64,000 nt of DNA, taken from Gangjinia marincola (GTDB lineage: Bacteria; Bacteroidota; Bacteroidia; Flavobacteriales; Flavobacteriaceae). The stretch is from positions 109,201-173,200 of the forward strand of contig NZ_BAAAFG010000005.1 in the NCBI RefSeq assembly GCF_039523415.1. Direction: 5' to 3'. The translations under genes were made by a program, and so were the position numbers. Below are positions 9,315 to 18,317 of the stretch, one piece after another. The notes beneath the pieces are model-generated. The model did not search any database and had not been told where the DNA came from. It was given only the letters and a program-made list of their open reading frames with translations. The number at the start of each line of letters is the position of its first letter. Position 1 is the stretch's first letter.

Positions 9315-10181
9315 CTAAAGTAATCCTGTCTTAAACGTCCATGCCAGTATACGGCTCTTTTTGTTTCCCTGACTCATAGGGATGATGCGATAGGAGACAG
9401 GGAGCTTCTTTAATTGTTTTTCAAGTTTAGGCAAATGTCTTGCTTTGGAAATCAAGCTGCTAAAAACCCCAACCTGGTCTTTCATCAAAACACTTTCTTT
9501 GATCATACGTTTTACAAAAAGGGCTTCCCCGCCATTACAGTACAATTCTTTAGTCTGACCAGAAAAGTTTCGGGAGTCTGAGATAGCTATGCTTAGATTC
9601 TCGTTTTTAAGTCTCGTGGCAGCATCTGCCTCTTTCTGAGAACTATAAAACGGAGGATTGCACAACGTAAAATCAACGTATTCTTCAGCAGATAAAATTC
9701 CGCATAAAATATTCCCGGGATTTGATTGTAACCTCAATTCAATGTGCTTTGATAATGCCGGGTTGAGCTGTACATTTCCTTCCGCGTAAGCGAGAGCATC
9801 TCTTTGAATATCCACTCCAATCATATTCCAATCATATATCGCTACTCCTAACAAGGCGTAAATTGCATTCGCTCCAGTACCTATATCTAAACCGGTGATG
9901 TTAGATTTTTGACGTATCGAGATAAGATCGGCGAGGTGGTGAATATAATCTGCTCTTGAGGGCACAGCAGGACATAAATAACCACCGGGTAAATTCCAGT
10001 CATTTAATGCGTAGTTGCTCATTAAAAGGGCTTTGTTTAACAAATAGACTGCTGTTGGATTAGAAAAGTCAATACTCAACGTGTTGGCAGGTGTTGAAAT
10101 GAGATACTTTTTAAGTTCAGGAACTTGTAGTGTCAGCTTAGTGAGTTCATAACCGTTACGATGAATATTCTTAGTATGCAT
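9315..10181 (-). CDS. rlmF: 23S rRNA (adenine-1618-N6)-methyltransferase RlmF
   Basis: 288 aa, normal for the family. It begins with the family-typical HTKNIHRNGYELTKL. It has LPGGYLCPAVPSRADYIHHL near residue 63, the SAM-binding glycine region GLDIGTGANAIY near 98, and the N6-adenine catalytic motif NPPF at about 178 followed by YSSQKEAD. It methylates A1618 of 23S rRNA using S-adenosylmethionine. It stands alone on the minus strand between cspA and lpxD. Confidence 0.9.
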   Translation of the reverse strand: MHTKNIHRNGYELTKLTLQVPELKKYLISTPANTLSIDFSNPTAVYLLNKALLMSNYALNDWNLPGGYLCPAVPSRADYIHHLADLISIRQKSNITGLDIGTGANAIYALLGVAIYDWNMIGVDIQRDALAYAEGNVQLNPALSKHIELRLQSNPGNILCGILSAEEYVDFTLCNPPFYSSQKEADAATRLKNENLSIAISDSRNFSGQTKELYCNGGEALFVKRMIKESVLMKDQVGVFSSLISKARHLPKLEKQLKKLPVSYRIIPMSQGNKKSRILAWTFKTGLL

Positions 10182-10273
10182 AGAAGTTAACCCTTGAGCG
10201 ATCTAACACCACAAACTTAAGGATAAAAATGATGTTCTATATTTATACTATATTCGGCAAAATTCAAACTTAC

Positions 10274-11254
10274 ATGACACTACAACAATTAAATGAATTA
10301 TTAGAGGGAGAGATAATAGGTTCAACCGATGTTAACATCAGTGGCATAGGAGATATTGAAAACGCTACAGAAGGTCAGCTCACCTTCATTCGAAATAGAA
10401 AATATGCCCGATATTGGGAAAATTCTTCGGCCAGTATTGGAATTGCTGCTAAAAACTTGTCTCTTACTCCCAAAGATAATCAAGCAATCATTAAAGTAGA
10501 TCAGGTAGATCTTTCTATGATTAAAATTTTGAACGCTCTCGCACCTAAACCACCCGTTTTTGATATGGATGTTCATCCCAGTGCGGTGGTAGATAAATCT
10601 GCGATTATTAGTGAAGGCGCTAAAATTGGAGCGGGTTGCTATATTGGTAAGAATGTTTTCATTGGCAAGGAAACTATACTATACCCAAATGTTACTTTAT
10701 TGGATGACGTAATGATTGGCCATCAAACCACTATATGGTCTGGAGCTGTGGTAAGAGAGCAGTGCGTGATTGGTGATGCTTGTATTATCCACTCCAATGC
10801 CAGTATTGGTGCAGATGGATTTGGTTTTGTCCCGAGTCCAGATGGTCGTGGACTGGTTAAAATGCCTCATATAGGAAATGTAATCATAGGTAATGGTGTA
10901 GAGATAGGCGCAAATAGTTGTGTCGATCGTGCTAAATTTGGATCTACTGTTTTAGGCGATGGTACTAAGATTGATAATCTCGTGCAGATTGGTCACAACT
11001 CTATCTTGGGGAGATCTTGCGTTATGGCCGGGAACAGTGGATTAGCAGGATCTGTTACGTTGGGTGATGGTGTTATGATTGGTGGCAGTGCATCGATTAA
11101 AGATCATACAACGATTCACAGTGGGGCAACAGTAGGGGCAGGATCTGGTGTTATGGCTGATGTAGAGGCAGGTAAAACTGTTTTAGGATATCCTGCAACC
11201 GATGCCAGAGACATGCTGAAACAATGGGTAGCACTTCGTAAGCTTATTGAATAA
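10274..11254 (+). CDS. lpxD: UDP-3-O-acylglucosamine N-acyltransferase LpxD
   Basis: 326 aa from the chosen start (ATG 10274, MTLQQLNELL). The in-frame ATG at 10229 would add 15 residues with no family resemblance. An N-terminal uridine-binding-like domain (about 1-95) is followed by a left-handed beta helix of hexapeptide repeats (about 100-290) with the LpxD signatures SIGADGFGF and IDNLVQIGHNS, the latter carrying the catalytic-type histidine. It adds the N-linked hydroxyacyl chain in lipid A synthesis. Some flavobacteria carry more than one lpxD-like gene, and no other lipid A gene lies beside this one, so it may be a secondary copy. Confidence 0.85.
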   Translation: MTLQQLNELLEGEIIGSTDVNISGIGDIENATEGQLTFIRNRKYARYWENSSASIGIAAKNLSLTPKDNQAIIKVDQVDLSMIKILNALAPKPPVFDMDVHPSAVVDKSAIISEGAKIGAGCYIGKNVFIGKETILYPNVTLLDDVMIGHQTTIWSGAVVREQCVIGDACIIHSNASIGADGFGFVPSPDGRGLVKMPHIGNVIIGNGVEIGANSCVDRAKFGSTVLGDGTKIDNLVQIGHNSILGRSCVMAGNSGLAGSVTLGDGVMIGGSASIKDHTTIHSGATVGAGSGVMADVEAGKTVLGYPATDARDMLKQWVALRKLIE

Positions 11255-11274
11255 AGAAGAAATGTAAATTCATT

Positions 11275-11314
11275 GAGCCTTATGAAGCTTCCCCTTTTTT
11301 AAGGCTCTTTTTTT
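11275..11314 (+). terminator. Terminator after lpxD, overlapping the 3' end of the MscS gene
   Basis: GAGCCTTA (11275-11282) pairs with TAAGGCTC (11300-11307) and is followed by seven T. It lies 21 bp past the lpxD stop and uses the last codons of the convergent mechanosensitive channel gene as part of its stem. Confidence 0.7.
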
Positions 11315-12257
11315 CTTTGTTTTTGTCCATTTGAGATTTTCCTTCGGGAGCAGACATGTCAGCAATACGTACCGGGAACTCACGTTCACCACCGTACAAC
11401 TTAATCTCCTGAATATCTGCAGGCATGTAATATCCAGCTTCTTCTAGTGCTTCTTTCACCATTCGAACCACATTACCCTTTGTCACCAACGCATTCTTTC
11501 TAAAGTCTTTGGTATCAACCCAAAAAAACACCTTAAGATTGACCGTACTGGTCGCTAATTCTTCTTCAATAACAAAGTTTTCATGGGCATCGTCTTCAAT
11601 CACTGTGGGCTCTGATCTCAAGGCTTCTAGTACGACCTTTTTAGCACCTTCTATATTATCCTCATAAGCGATACCAATAACAAAATCCCATCGATAGAAT
11701 CCATCTTCAGTATAATTAGTCACTGGTTTAGTGAGGACATCAGCATTGGGTATATACACATCCTTACCATTAAATGTTTTTAATTTAGTATATCTAAAAT
11801 CCAAAGCTTTTACTTTTCCAAAATTTTCCCCTATTTCTACTGTATTGTCGATGTTGAATGGTCGATTAAATGCCAAAATGATTCCCGCAATGAAATTTTG
11901 ACCAATGTCCTTAAAAGCAAAACCTAATACTACAGCGCTTGCCCCGGCAGCTGTGAGTATCCCGCCGGCTATACTGCCAAGTCCTGCTGCTCTTAGTGCA
12001 ATCATAATTGCTATGACAATTAAAATATACTTAATCGCCTGTCCCAAAAACCTACTCATGAGAGGATCTTCAGTACGACCTAGAATTCTTTTGCGTGCAA
12101 AATTGCTGATAACTTTAGCAATAAGGCTCCCCAACACTATAATAATCAATGCTAAACCTATTCCTGGAAGCTGATCAATAAAATCGTGATAAAAGTTTTC
12201 AAATGAAGTAGTGACTTCTTCTATTTGAATTAGGCTCAAAAGATAGAACAGGTTCAT
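11280..12257 (-). CDS. MscS-family mechanosensitive ion channel
   Basis: 325 aa. Two to three N-terminal membrane helices (about residues 30-55, 75-92, 95-115) include the pore-like GSIAGGILTAAGASAVVLGF. Next comes the MscS beta domain (QNFIAGIILAFNRPFNIDNT) and a C-terminal alpha/beta domain ending near residue 290, plus a charged tail (KNKEKKSLKKG). It would open under membrane tension to release solutes on osmotic downshock. Single gene, divergent from the AI-2E transporter gene. Confidence 0.92.
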   Translation of the reverse strand: MNLFYLLSLIQIEEVTTSFENFYHDFIDQLPGIGLALIIIVLGSLIAKVISNFARKRILGRTEDPLMSRFLGQAIKYILIVIAIMIALRAAGLGSIAGGILTAAGASAVVLGFAFKDIGQNFIAGIILAFNRPFNIDNTVEIGENFGKVKALDFRYTKLKTFNGKDVYIPNADVLTKPVTNYTEDGFYRWDFVIGIAYEDNIEGAKKVVLEALRSEPTVIEDDAHENFVIEEELATSTVNLKVFFWVDTKDFRKNALVTKGNVVRMVKEALEEAGYYMPADIQEIKLYGGEREFPVRIADMSAPEGKSQMDKNKEKKSLKKGEAS

Positions 12258-12436
12258 TTTATGTGGTGATTTTAGAGAAAATGCCAGATCATATTAAAAT
12301 AATCCTACGTAATTTAAAATTGAAATATACAGGTAGTTAATCTACTTTAGGCTTATTTTAAGTAAACGCTAACATCAATTTAAGTCGGCTTTAAGGCTTA
12401 TGCAGCTAATTTTAAAGCGCATCAACCACATATAAT

Positions 12437-13501
12437 ATGATTTCTATCCCAGCCAAACAAAAACTATTTAATATAACTGCTTTTGTCCTATTGCTTTATT
12501 TTATATTTCTGGGATTAACTAAGGCACAATCGTTTTTTGGGCCCGTTGTTGTCTCTATAATTTTGAGTTTGATCATTCTACCCCTTGTTCGTTTTTTTGA
12601 ACGAAAACTTAATAGAAGCATAGCCTCTTTATTAGGTGTATTAGTTTTATTACTTGTATCTGCCGGATTTGTTACGCTTATCATTATACAAGGAAAAAAC
12701 GTTGTAGATGATTGGCCGATGATTAAAAAGGAAATGATCCCTAAATTAGAACGGTTTGAGTCTACAATTATAGATTATACTCCAATTTCAAAACAGGATA
12801 TCAATGAATTTAAGGATAGTCCTATGCCCGCTGGTAATAGTGGATCTTCTAAAAAGGCAGCGAAAGAAGTGAGTTCATTATTTACATCGGTATCAGGTTT
12901 TTTTGCAAATTTTTTACTTGTGATGGTATATATTTATTTTATACTGCGATACAGAGCACGTTTAAGAAATTTTTTATTAAAGGTGTTTGATGATCAAAAA
13001 AAGGAAGTAAGTAAAACCATTACAAAAAGTACTGCGGTTGCTCCTCAATATCTTATTGGCAAATTAATTCTTATTGGACTATTAGCCATTGTTTACTCCA
13101 TTGGTTTAGGGATCTCTGGAGTAAGTAATTTTATATTGGTAAGTGTTATAGCTGCTGTACTTACCTTGATTCCTTTTGTGGGAAATATTATAGGATTTGG
13201 AATGGCAATTGTATTTGGATACTTAAGTACGGGAGAAGTTTCTACCTTAATAGGGATAGTACTGACCTTTAGTATATCCCAATTTTTAGAGAGTTATGTA
13301 TTGCAGCCGTACATTGTCGGCGATAAAGTAGAAGTTCATCCCTTTGTCGTTATTATTGCCGTAATTATTGGAAGCATGGTATGGGGTATCATCGGGATGG
13401 TAATTGCCATACCGGTAATTGGTATTGTGACGGTCATCCTTATTCATTTAAAATCTACGCATGCGTTAGGAATATTGTTAAGTGATAAAAAATTTGATTG
13501 A
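12437..13501 (+). CDS. AI-2E family transporter (TqsA/YdiK-like permease)
   Basis: 354 aa, about eight hydrophobic segments. The region from about 215 to 345 (ISGVSNFILVSVIAAVLTLI, PFVGNIIGFG, then SQFLESYVLQPYIVG) is diagnostic of this family. Members include the autoinducer-2 exporter TqsA and Na+/H+ antiporter-like proteins, so the substrate here is open. It ends 23 bp before the start chosen for the peroxiredoxin-like gene, so the two may be one operon. Confidence 0.88.
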   Translation: MISIPAKQKLFNITAFVLLLYFIFLGLTKAQSFFGPVVVSIILSLIILPLVRFFERKLNRSIASLLGVLVLLLVSAGFVTLIIIQGKNVVDDWPMIKKEMIPKLERFESTIIDYTPISKQDINEFKDSPMPAGNSGSSKKAAKEVSSLFTSVSGFFANFLLVMVYIYFILRYRARLRNFLLKVFDDQKKEVSKTITKSTAVAPQYLIGKLILIGLLAIVYSIGLGISGVSNFILVSVIAAVLTLIPFVGNIIGFGMAIVFGYLSTGEVSTLIGIVLTFSISQFLESYVLQPYIVGDKVEVHPFVVIIAVIIGSMVWGIIGMVIAIPVIGIVTVILIHLKSTHALGILLSDKKFD

Positions 13502-13524
13502 TAATACATTTTATACATTATACT

Positions 13525-14031
13525 ATGATAAATCCCAGAGCAAAAGCACCTGAACTATCCTTAAGTTTAATTAACGGCACCCAATGGAAACTATCAGAAC
13601 AGGATGCCAAGCAGTTTACTATGATTGTGGTTTATCGCGGCTTACATTGTCCTGTTTGTAAGAACTACCTCAAAAATCTGCAAGATCACATCGACGAATT
13701 TATAGATCGAGGCGTAAATGTTGTAGCAGTGAGCAGTGATACCGAAGAAAAAGCAAATAAGGCCTTCAGCCAATGGAAAATAGGAGATTTGCCCGTTGGA
13801 TATCAGTGGTCGTTGGATGAAGCCCGAAAGTGGGGATTATTTATTAGCGATGGTATCAATGATGAACCTGATCAGTTCATCGAACCCGGACTTTTCTTAA
13901 TAAGATCAGATCAATCGATGTATTACCAATCCATTCAAAATATGCCTTTCGCGCGTCCTTCATTTGAAAAACTTTTAAAAGCAATAGATTTTGTTGTAGA
14001 GAAAGACTATCCGGCTAGGGGAGAAGCGTAA
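13525..14031 (+). CDS. Peroxiredoxin-like AhpC/TSA family protein
   Basis: 168 aa from ATG 13525 (MINPRAKAPELSLSL); the upstream TTG at 13498 would overlap the previous gene and adds a non-homologous stretch. Thioredoxin fold with the redox site YRGLHCPVCKNYLKNL (CPVC) near residue 37, in place of the usual single peroxidatic cysteine motif. It is probably a thiol-dependent peroxidase or reductase in the cytoplasm. It follows the AI-2E transporter. Confidence 0.85.
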   Translation: MINPRAKAPELSLSLINGTQWKLSEQDAKQFTMIVVYRGLHCPVCKNYLKNLQDHIDEFIDRGVNVVAVSSDTEEKANKAFSQWKIGDLPVGYQWSLDEARKWGLFISDGINDEPDQFIEPGLFLIRSDQSMYYQSIQNMPFARPSFEKLLKAIDFVVEKDYPARGEA

Positions 14032-14128
14032 AAAATTTGACGATGAAATCAAGATTACCCAGACTTAAATTCTGATATCATCAAAAAACTCTTTTTTAAA
14101 TTTGTCTTTAATGTCGTATCTTGAGTAT

Positions 14129-14701
14129 ATGTTGAAGAACTTTGTTAGTAGTATAGTATGTATTGTTGCGTTTATTGCCTGTGCTCCTAAAATGAGCCTG
14201 GCAGATCGAGAAAAGGCACATAGCGAACATATTGAACAACTAAAAGAAGGTGCACTACGTATTGAAATAAACACAGCATATCCTTTTCAAACAAATGCTG
14301 TCAATCAAGTATCTAATGTAATCTGGCAATTTACGGGGAATACAGCTAACCGTGTAATCGTATCAGGAAGCGGTGATTTTATTGAGATAAAAAATGATAC
14401 ACTTCATGGTGATTTGTCATACATCGGTGAGCGTCAAATCAGTTCTCCGTATAGTAGTACAGACATTGGGATACGATTTAACAGTGTACCCAGAGAATTT
14501 GAGATCATAGAAGATTCGCATCATAAGTTTATTGAACTGGTAGCCAATATCTCTGATCGTATCGAAAACTACGATATTAGAATACGACTATACCCTACAG
14601 GAAACGCTTCTGCGTACATCAACAGCTCCCTTAGAACACCAATACGCTATGACGGAATTATAGTGAAATCTAACGATAGTGAATCTACTGAAAAGTCTTA
14701 A
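14129..14701 (+). CDS. DUF4251-like lipoprotein
   Basis: 190 aa from ATG 14129, chosen because it begins a lipoprotein signal (MLKNFVSSIVCIVAFIAC, cleavage before Cys18). The TTG at 14102 would put nine extra residues before it. The mature part ends in a pattern typical of DUF4251 proteins of Bacteroidota: DLSYIGERQ near 105, GIRFNSVPREFEI, and a C-terminal ASAYINSSLRTPIRYDGII. Probably an outer-membrane-anchored periplasmic protein of unknown role. Confidence 0.65.
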   Translation: MLKNFVSSIVCIVAFIACAPKMSLADREKAHSEHIEQLKEGALRIEINTAYPFQTNAVNQVSNVIWQFTGNTANRVIVSGSGDFIEIKNDTLHGDLSYIGERQISSPYSSTDIGIRFNSVPREFEIIEDSHHKFIELVANISDRIENYDIRIRLYPTGNASAYINSSLRTPIRYDGIIVKSNDSESTEKS

Positions 14702-14731
14702 ATCCGGTAGCTAATTTACACAACGTACAAC

Positions 14732-15736
14732 CTAGACTACCTTTACCACCATCTTACCTATATTATCGCCATCAAATAATCCAATAAATGCCTCAGGTAT
14801 AGTGTCAAAACCTTCAACAATCGTTTCCTTATGTTTTAACTTACCATCTTGAAGCCATTGTGTAAGCGCCTCACGTGCTTCGCTAAATTGATCTTTATAA
14901 TCCCGAACGATAAATCCTTGCATTGATGCACTGTTTTTGATTAAGAAGGGTTGCGGACTTATACTTTGAGGCATTTCAGTTTTATTGTAAACTGCTATTG
15001 CGCCACAATTTATAATTCGCGCTCCGTGGTTTAGTAAGGGGAATATCGCATCAGCAATTTCACCGCCTACATTGTCGTAATAAATGTCTACGCCATTGGG
15101 ACAGGCCTCCTTTAAGGCTTTTTGTATATCAGCTGTAGTTTTATAATTAATGCCTTTATCCATTCCAAAATCTTGGGTGAGTAACTGCACTTTTTTATCA
15201 GAACCGGCGATACCTACCACGTGGCAGCCCTTAATCTTTCCGATTTGACCAGCGACACTTCCAACCGCTCCGGCAGCACCAGATACCACTTGTGTCTCAC
15301 CATCTTGTGGTTTTCCGATATTCGTCATACCAACGTAAGCCGTAATACCTGTCATTCCTAAAACTCCCAGATAGGCCGAAAGTTCAGCCTGATCACTAGG
15401 TATTTTTTGAAGACCTTTTCCGTTGGACAATTGATGCTCCTTCCAAGCTAATTCTCCCATGACTACATCACCCTTTTTAAAATCCTTATGGTTTGATTCT
15501 CCTACTTCTGCAATAATAGCCGAGGTGATGGGTTCATTTAATGCAAAAGGCTCAATATAGGATTTTTGATTACGCATTCTTCCGCGTAAATAAGGGTCTA
15601 CAGAAACGTATTTCGTATGTAGAATAAGTTGACCTTTATCTGGCGACTCAATCATTTCGGTAATAAACTTAAAATCGTCTTTAGTAGGTTTTCCGTCTGG
15701 TCTGTTCTTAAGAAGTATTGTTTGTGTTTTGTGCAT
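14732..15736 (-). CDS. Zinc-free NADP-dependent medium-chain dehydrogenase (CurA/PTGR-like)
   Basis: 334 aa from ATG 15736 (MHKTQTILLKNRPDGKPTKD), the family-typical N-terminus. The longer frame back to 15811 runs into an intergenic repeat. Features are DPYLRGRMRN near residue 48, the nucleotide-binding glycine motif VSGAAGAVGSVAGQIGK near 153 and YYDNVGGEIAD near 223. It lacks the zinc ligands of alcohol dehydrogenases. Family members reduce alpha,beta-unsaturated ketones or aldehydes with NADPH. No partner genes are evident. Confidence 0.9.
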   Translation of the reverse strand: MHKTQTILLKNRPDGKPTKDDFKFITEMIESPDKGQLILHTKYVSVDPYLRGRMRNQKSYIEPFALNEPITSAIIAEVGESNHKDFKKGDVVMGELAWKEHQLSNGKGLQKIPSDQAELSAYLGVLGMTGITAYVGMTNIGKPQDGETQVVSGAAGAVGSVAGQIGKIKGCHVVGIAGSDKKVQLLTQDFGMDKGINYKTTADIQKALKEACPNGVDIYYDNVGGEIADAIFPLLNHGARIINCGAIAVYNKTEMPQSISPQPFLIKNSASMQGFIVRDYKDQFSEAREALTQWLQDGKLKHKETIVEGFDTIPEAFIGLFDGDNIGKMVVKVV

Positions 15737-15751
15737 GGTATATGGTTTTAC

Positions 15752-15890
15752 TGAATATCCGCATATTGACATAAAATAAAAACTGTCACATTGAGCGAAG
15801 TCGAAATGCATTGAAAATGAACGATTTAAAATTTTCGATTGTTCTCAAATTGGTAGGGAATTGTACTACATGTCAATATGCAGATATTCA
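15752..15890. repeat. Intergenic inverted repeat, MITE/REP-like
   Basis: A 21-nt arm at 15752-15772 (TGAATATCCGCATATTGACAT) is repeated inverted at 15870-15890 with 20 of 21 matches, 97 nt apart. Between them lies TCACATTGAGCGAAGTCGAAATG, a sequence type widely scattered between genes in flavobacterial genomes. The element sits between the dehydrogenase start (15736) and the next gene (15943). Confidence 0.65.
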
Positions 15891-15942
15891 TATGTTTATA
15901 TTGTAGCGTTTATTTTTTGCAACTTGCTTCCGAAGAAAAAAT

Positions 15943-16572
15943 CTAAGAAATAGTATCCAGTATTTCTTTAATAGGATGATCTCCAGACAGAATTTCAAAG
16001 GTCACATTAGGAGCTACATCATCTGGAAGGCAGTGAACCAGTACATTTGCTACATCTGCTCTGGGTATTTCTCCTTGTGGGTCAATGTGTTTCCCACCTC
16101 TAATTTTGTGAGTCGCTTCCTCATTATTTAGTGAACCAGGACGTAAAATAGTATAGGATAACCCGCTGTTTTTCAAATATTCATCTGCTTGATGTTTTGC
16201 CTTAAGGTATTCTTGTAGCTCATCGGCTTCTTCAGGTTTATCGGCTCCAATAGAACTTAACATGACAAATTTTTTGACACCATGTTTCTTAGCGGCATCA
16301 ATGAGCCGTTTAGCACCATCGCGATCTACTGCTTTAACCTTTTGACCACCAGAACCGGCAGCGAAAATCACTTTATCCACATCGTTTAGGGCAAAAGAAA
16401 GATCTTGTTCTAAGTCTGCTAAAACGACCTCTATACCATCCAATTCAAATTGAGCAGTTTGTTCATGTTTTCTTACCATTGCGACGGGCACATATACTTC
16501 GGCTTGATGTAATTGTTGAACGATCATTTTTCCTGTAGTACCATTTGCACCTGCGACTAATATTTTTTCCAT
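15943..16572 (-). CDS. NAD(P)-binding SDR-like oxidoreductase (atypical SDR, NmrA/YwnB type)
   Basis: 209 aa, a short Rossmann-fold protein. Dinucleotide motif ILVAGANGTTGKMIVQQL at residues 4-21, VIFAAGSGGQ near 69, FVMLSSIGAD near 102 and YTILRPGSL near 140 identify the atypical SDR group. Family members are redox sensors or reductases with poorly defined substrates. Single gene on the minus strand. Confidence 0.85.
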   Translation of the reverse strand: MEKILVAGANGTTGKMIVQQLHQAEVYVPVAMVRKHEQTAQFELDGIEVVLADLEQDLSFALNDVDKVIFAAGSGGQKVKAVDRDGAKRLIDAAKKHGVKKFVMLSSIGADKPEEADELQEYLKAKHQADEYLKNSGLSYTILRPGSLNNEEATHKIRGGKHIDPQGEIPRADVANVLVHCLPDDVAPNVTFEILSGDHPIKEILDTIS

Positions 16573-16793
16573 ATTTAAAAGTAAGGCTTACCCTTTTAAA
16601 TATAAGAGTTTGCCAGCGTTTTAACCCTAGTTTGGCAATGAGTTGCGAAAGACTACTGATTTATTAAATATTTAGCAAATATTCAAGGATTTTTAAGAAT
16701 TCTTTACCGGTCTGAGAGCTGTATATCCCTTAGGTTAGTGGTGTTTGGCTTTCGCCGAAGAATACACCTTTTAATAATCCATAATTACGACAC

Positions 16794-17216
16794 ATGAATT
16801 TTAGTAGAAAAGCATCCGCTAGCTGGGAAGGCAGCGGAAAAGAAGGAAAGGGAAGCATTTCAACCGGAAGCGGTGTAATGAGTAAAGTCCAATACTCATT
16901 TGGTACTCGTTTTGAAGATGGGAATCCCGGCACTAATCCTGAAGAACTTATTGGAGCAGCCCATGCCGGTTGTTATACCATGCAACTAAGTTTTTTGTTG
17001 AATGAAGATGACTTTACCGCTGATCATTTGCATACTGATGCTACAGTAACCTTTAAAGACGGTGAGATTACTGAGGTTTTATTACATCTCACTGGTAAAG
17101 TGCCCAATATTAGTAAAGATAAATTCGTAGAAATTGCAGAAAAGGCAAAGGATATCTGCCCTGTTTCGAAATTGCTAAATACATCAATTGTTTTAGCGGT
17201 CAAATTAGAGGAATAA
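16794..17216 (+). CDS. OsmC/OhrA family peroxidase
   Basis: 140 aa. The two conserved thiols are present: Cys in AAHAGCYTMQLS (about residue 61) and Cys in ICPVSKLL (about 124), the layout of OsmC. It should reduce organic hydroperoxides in the cytoplasm using dithiol reductants. It lies alone between two minus-strand genes. Confidence 0.9.
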   Translation: MNFSRKASASWEGSGKEGKGSISTGSGVMSKVQYSFGTRFEDGNPGTNPEELIGAAHAGCYTMQLSFLLNEDDFTADHLHTDATVTFKDGEITEVLLHLTGKVPNISKDKFVEIAEKAKDICPVSKLLNTSIVLAVKLEE

Positions 17217-17230
17217 AAATTACTTAGGTT

Positions 17231-17306
17231 GTCAGTTTGAGTTTGTCGAAGACGAGTAGTTAGAGTATCTAATCCTTAACTTAGGCTTCAACAAACTCAA
17301 CGTGAC
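17231..17306. repeat. Intergenic hairpin repeat of the GTTGAGTTTGTCGAAG type
   Basis: GTCAGTTTGAGTTTGTCGAAG at 17231 is mirrored by CTTCAACAAACTCAACGTGAC ending at 17306, with a few mismatches, forming a long imperfect hairpin. The core resembles sequence at 55271-55290 (GGTTGAGCTTGTCGAAG), so this is a dispersed repeat lying between convergent genes. Confidence 0.6.
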
Positions 17307-17390
17307 ATTCTTTAAATTTTTGTCAGTCCAAGCCTATCTAAGACAGTTTGGTAGTGAAAATACCTCTAAACCCGAATTATGATAAATCAA

Positions 17391-18134
17391 TTACTCGCTG
17401 TCTTCCATCGTGTGATAGACATTTTGAACATCATCGTCTTCTTCCAATTTTTCAAGTAACTTTTCGACGTCTTCTACCTGCTCTGGAGTTAGTTTCTTAG
17501 TCACTTGTGGGATACGCTCAAATCCGGATGAGATGATTTCGATATTGTGTTCTTCCAGATAGGATTGAATACTTCCAAAACTTTCAAAGGGTGCATAGAT
17601 CATGACGCTTGTTATTTCATTGCCTTCCTCATCTTCATCGGTATCTTCAAAAATTTCTTCTACGCCAAAGTCAATGAGCTCCAGTTCTAATTCTTCTAAG
17701 TCTAAGTCATCTCCTTTGATTTTAAAATTACACGTATGATCAAACATAAACACTACAGAGCCTGACGTCCCCAGGCTTCCATCTGTTTTATTAAAGTAAG
17801 AACGAACATTCGCCACCGTGCGTGTATTATTATCAGTTGCCGTTTCAATTAAAACAGCAACTCCGTGTTGCGCATAACCCTCAAAAATCACTTCTTTATA
17901 ATCTCCCTGACTTTTATCTGATGCACGTTTAATTGCACGTTCAATATTATCCTTGGGCATGTTTACTGCCTTGGCATTTTGAATAACTGCACGTAGTCTG
18001 GAATTTGCATCTGGATCGGGACCGCCTTCTTTGACAGCCATCACAATATCTTTGCCTATTCGTGTAAAAGCTTTGCTCATGCTCGCCCAACGCTTCATTT
18101 TGCGTGCTTTTCTAAATTCAAATGCTCTTCCCAT
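17391..18134 (-). CDS. yebC: YebC/PmpR family transcription/translation regulator
   Basis: 247 aa, full family length. Starts MGRAFEFRKARKMKRWASMS, with the diagnostic MPKDNIERAIKRAS near residue 80 and an acidic C-terminus (DDDVQNVYHTMEDSE). The family has been described as DNA-binding regulators and, for several members, as factors easing ribosome stalling at polyproline. No operon partner. Confidence 0.92.
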   Translation of the reverse strand: MGRAFEFRKARKMKRWASMSKAFTRIGKDIVMAVKEGGPDPDANSRLRAVIQNAKAVNMPKDNIERAIKRASDKSQGDYKEVIFEGYAQHGVAVLIETATDNNTRTVANVRSYFNKTDGSLGTSGSVVFMFDHTCNFKIKGDDLDLEELELELIDFGVEEIFEDTDEDEEGNEITSVMIYAPFESFGSIQSYLEEHNIEIISSGFERIPQVTKKLTPEQVEDVEKLLEKLEEDDDVQNVYHTMEDSE

Positions 18135-18317
18135 AAATCATAATTTAATGAGGGTAAAAGTAAGAAAAGAAAAAGATAGGGTGCAAGGGGAGTATTGATA
18201 TGATATTATTACTTCTTTCACATTTAAAAAGCATATCTATTTATATATTTAAATTTAATGTGTCAATCTTATCAGACCAATATTCAGGGAGAGGCATTTA
18301 GACATCATTCAAAAGCT

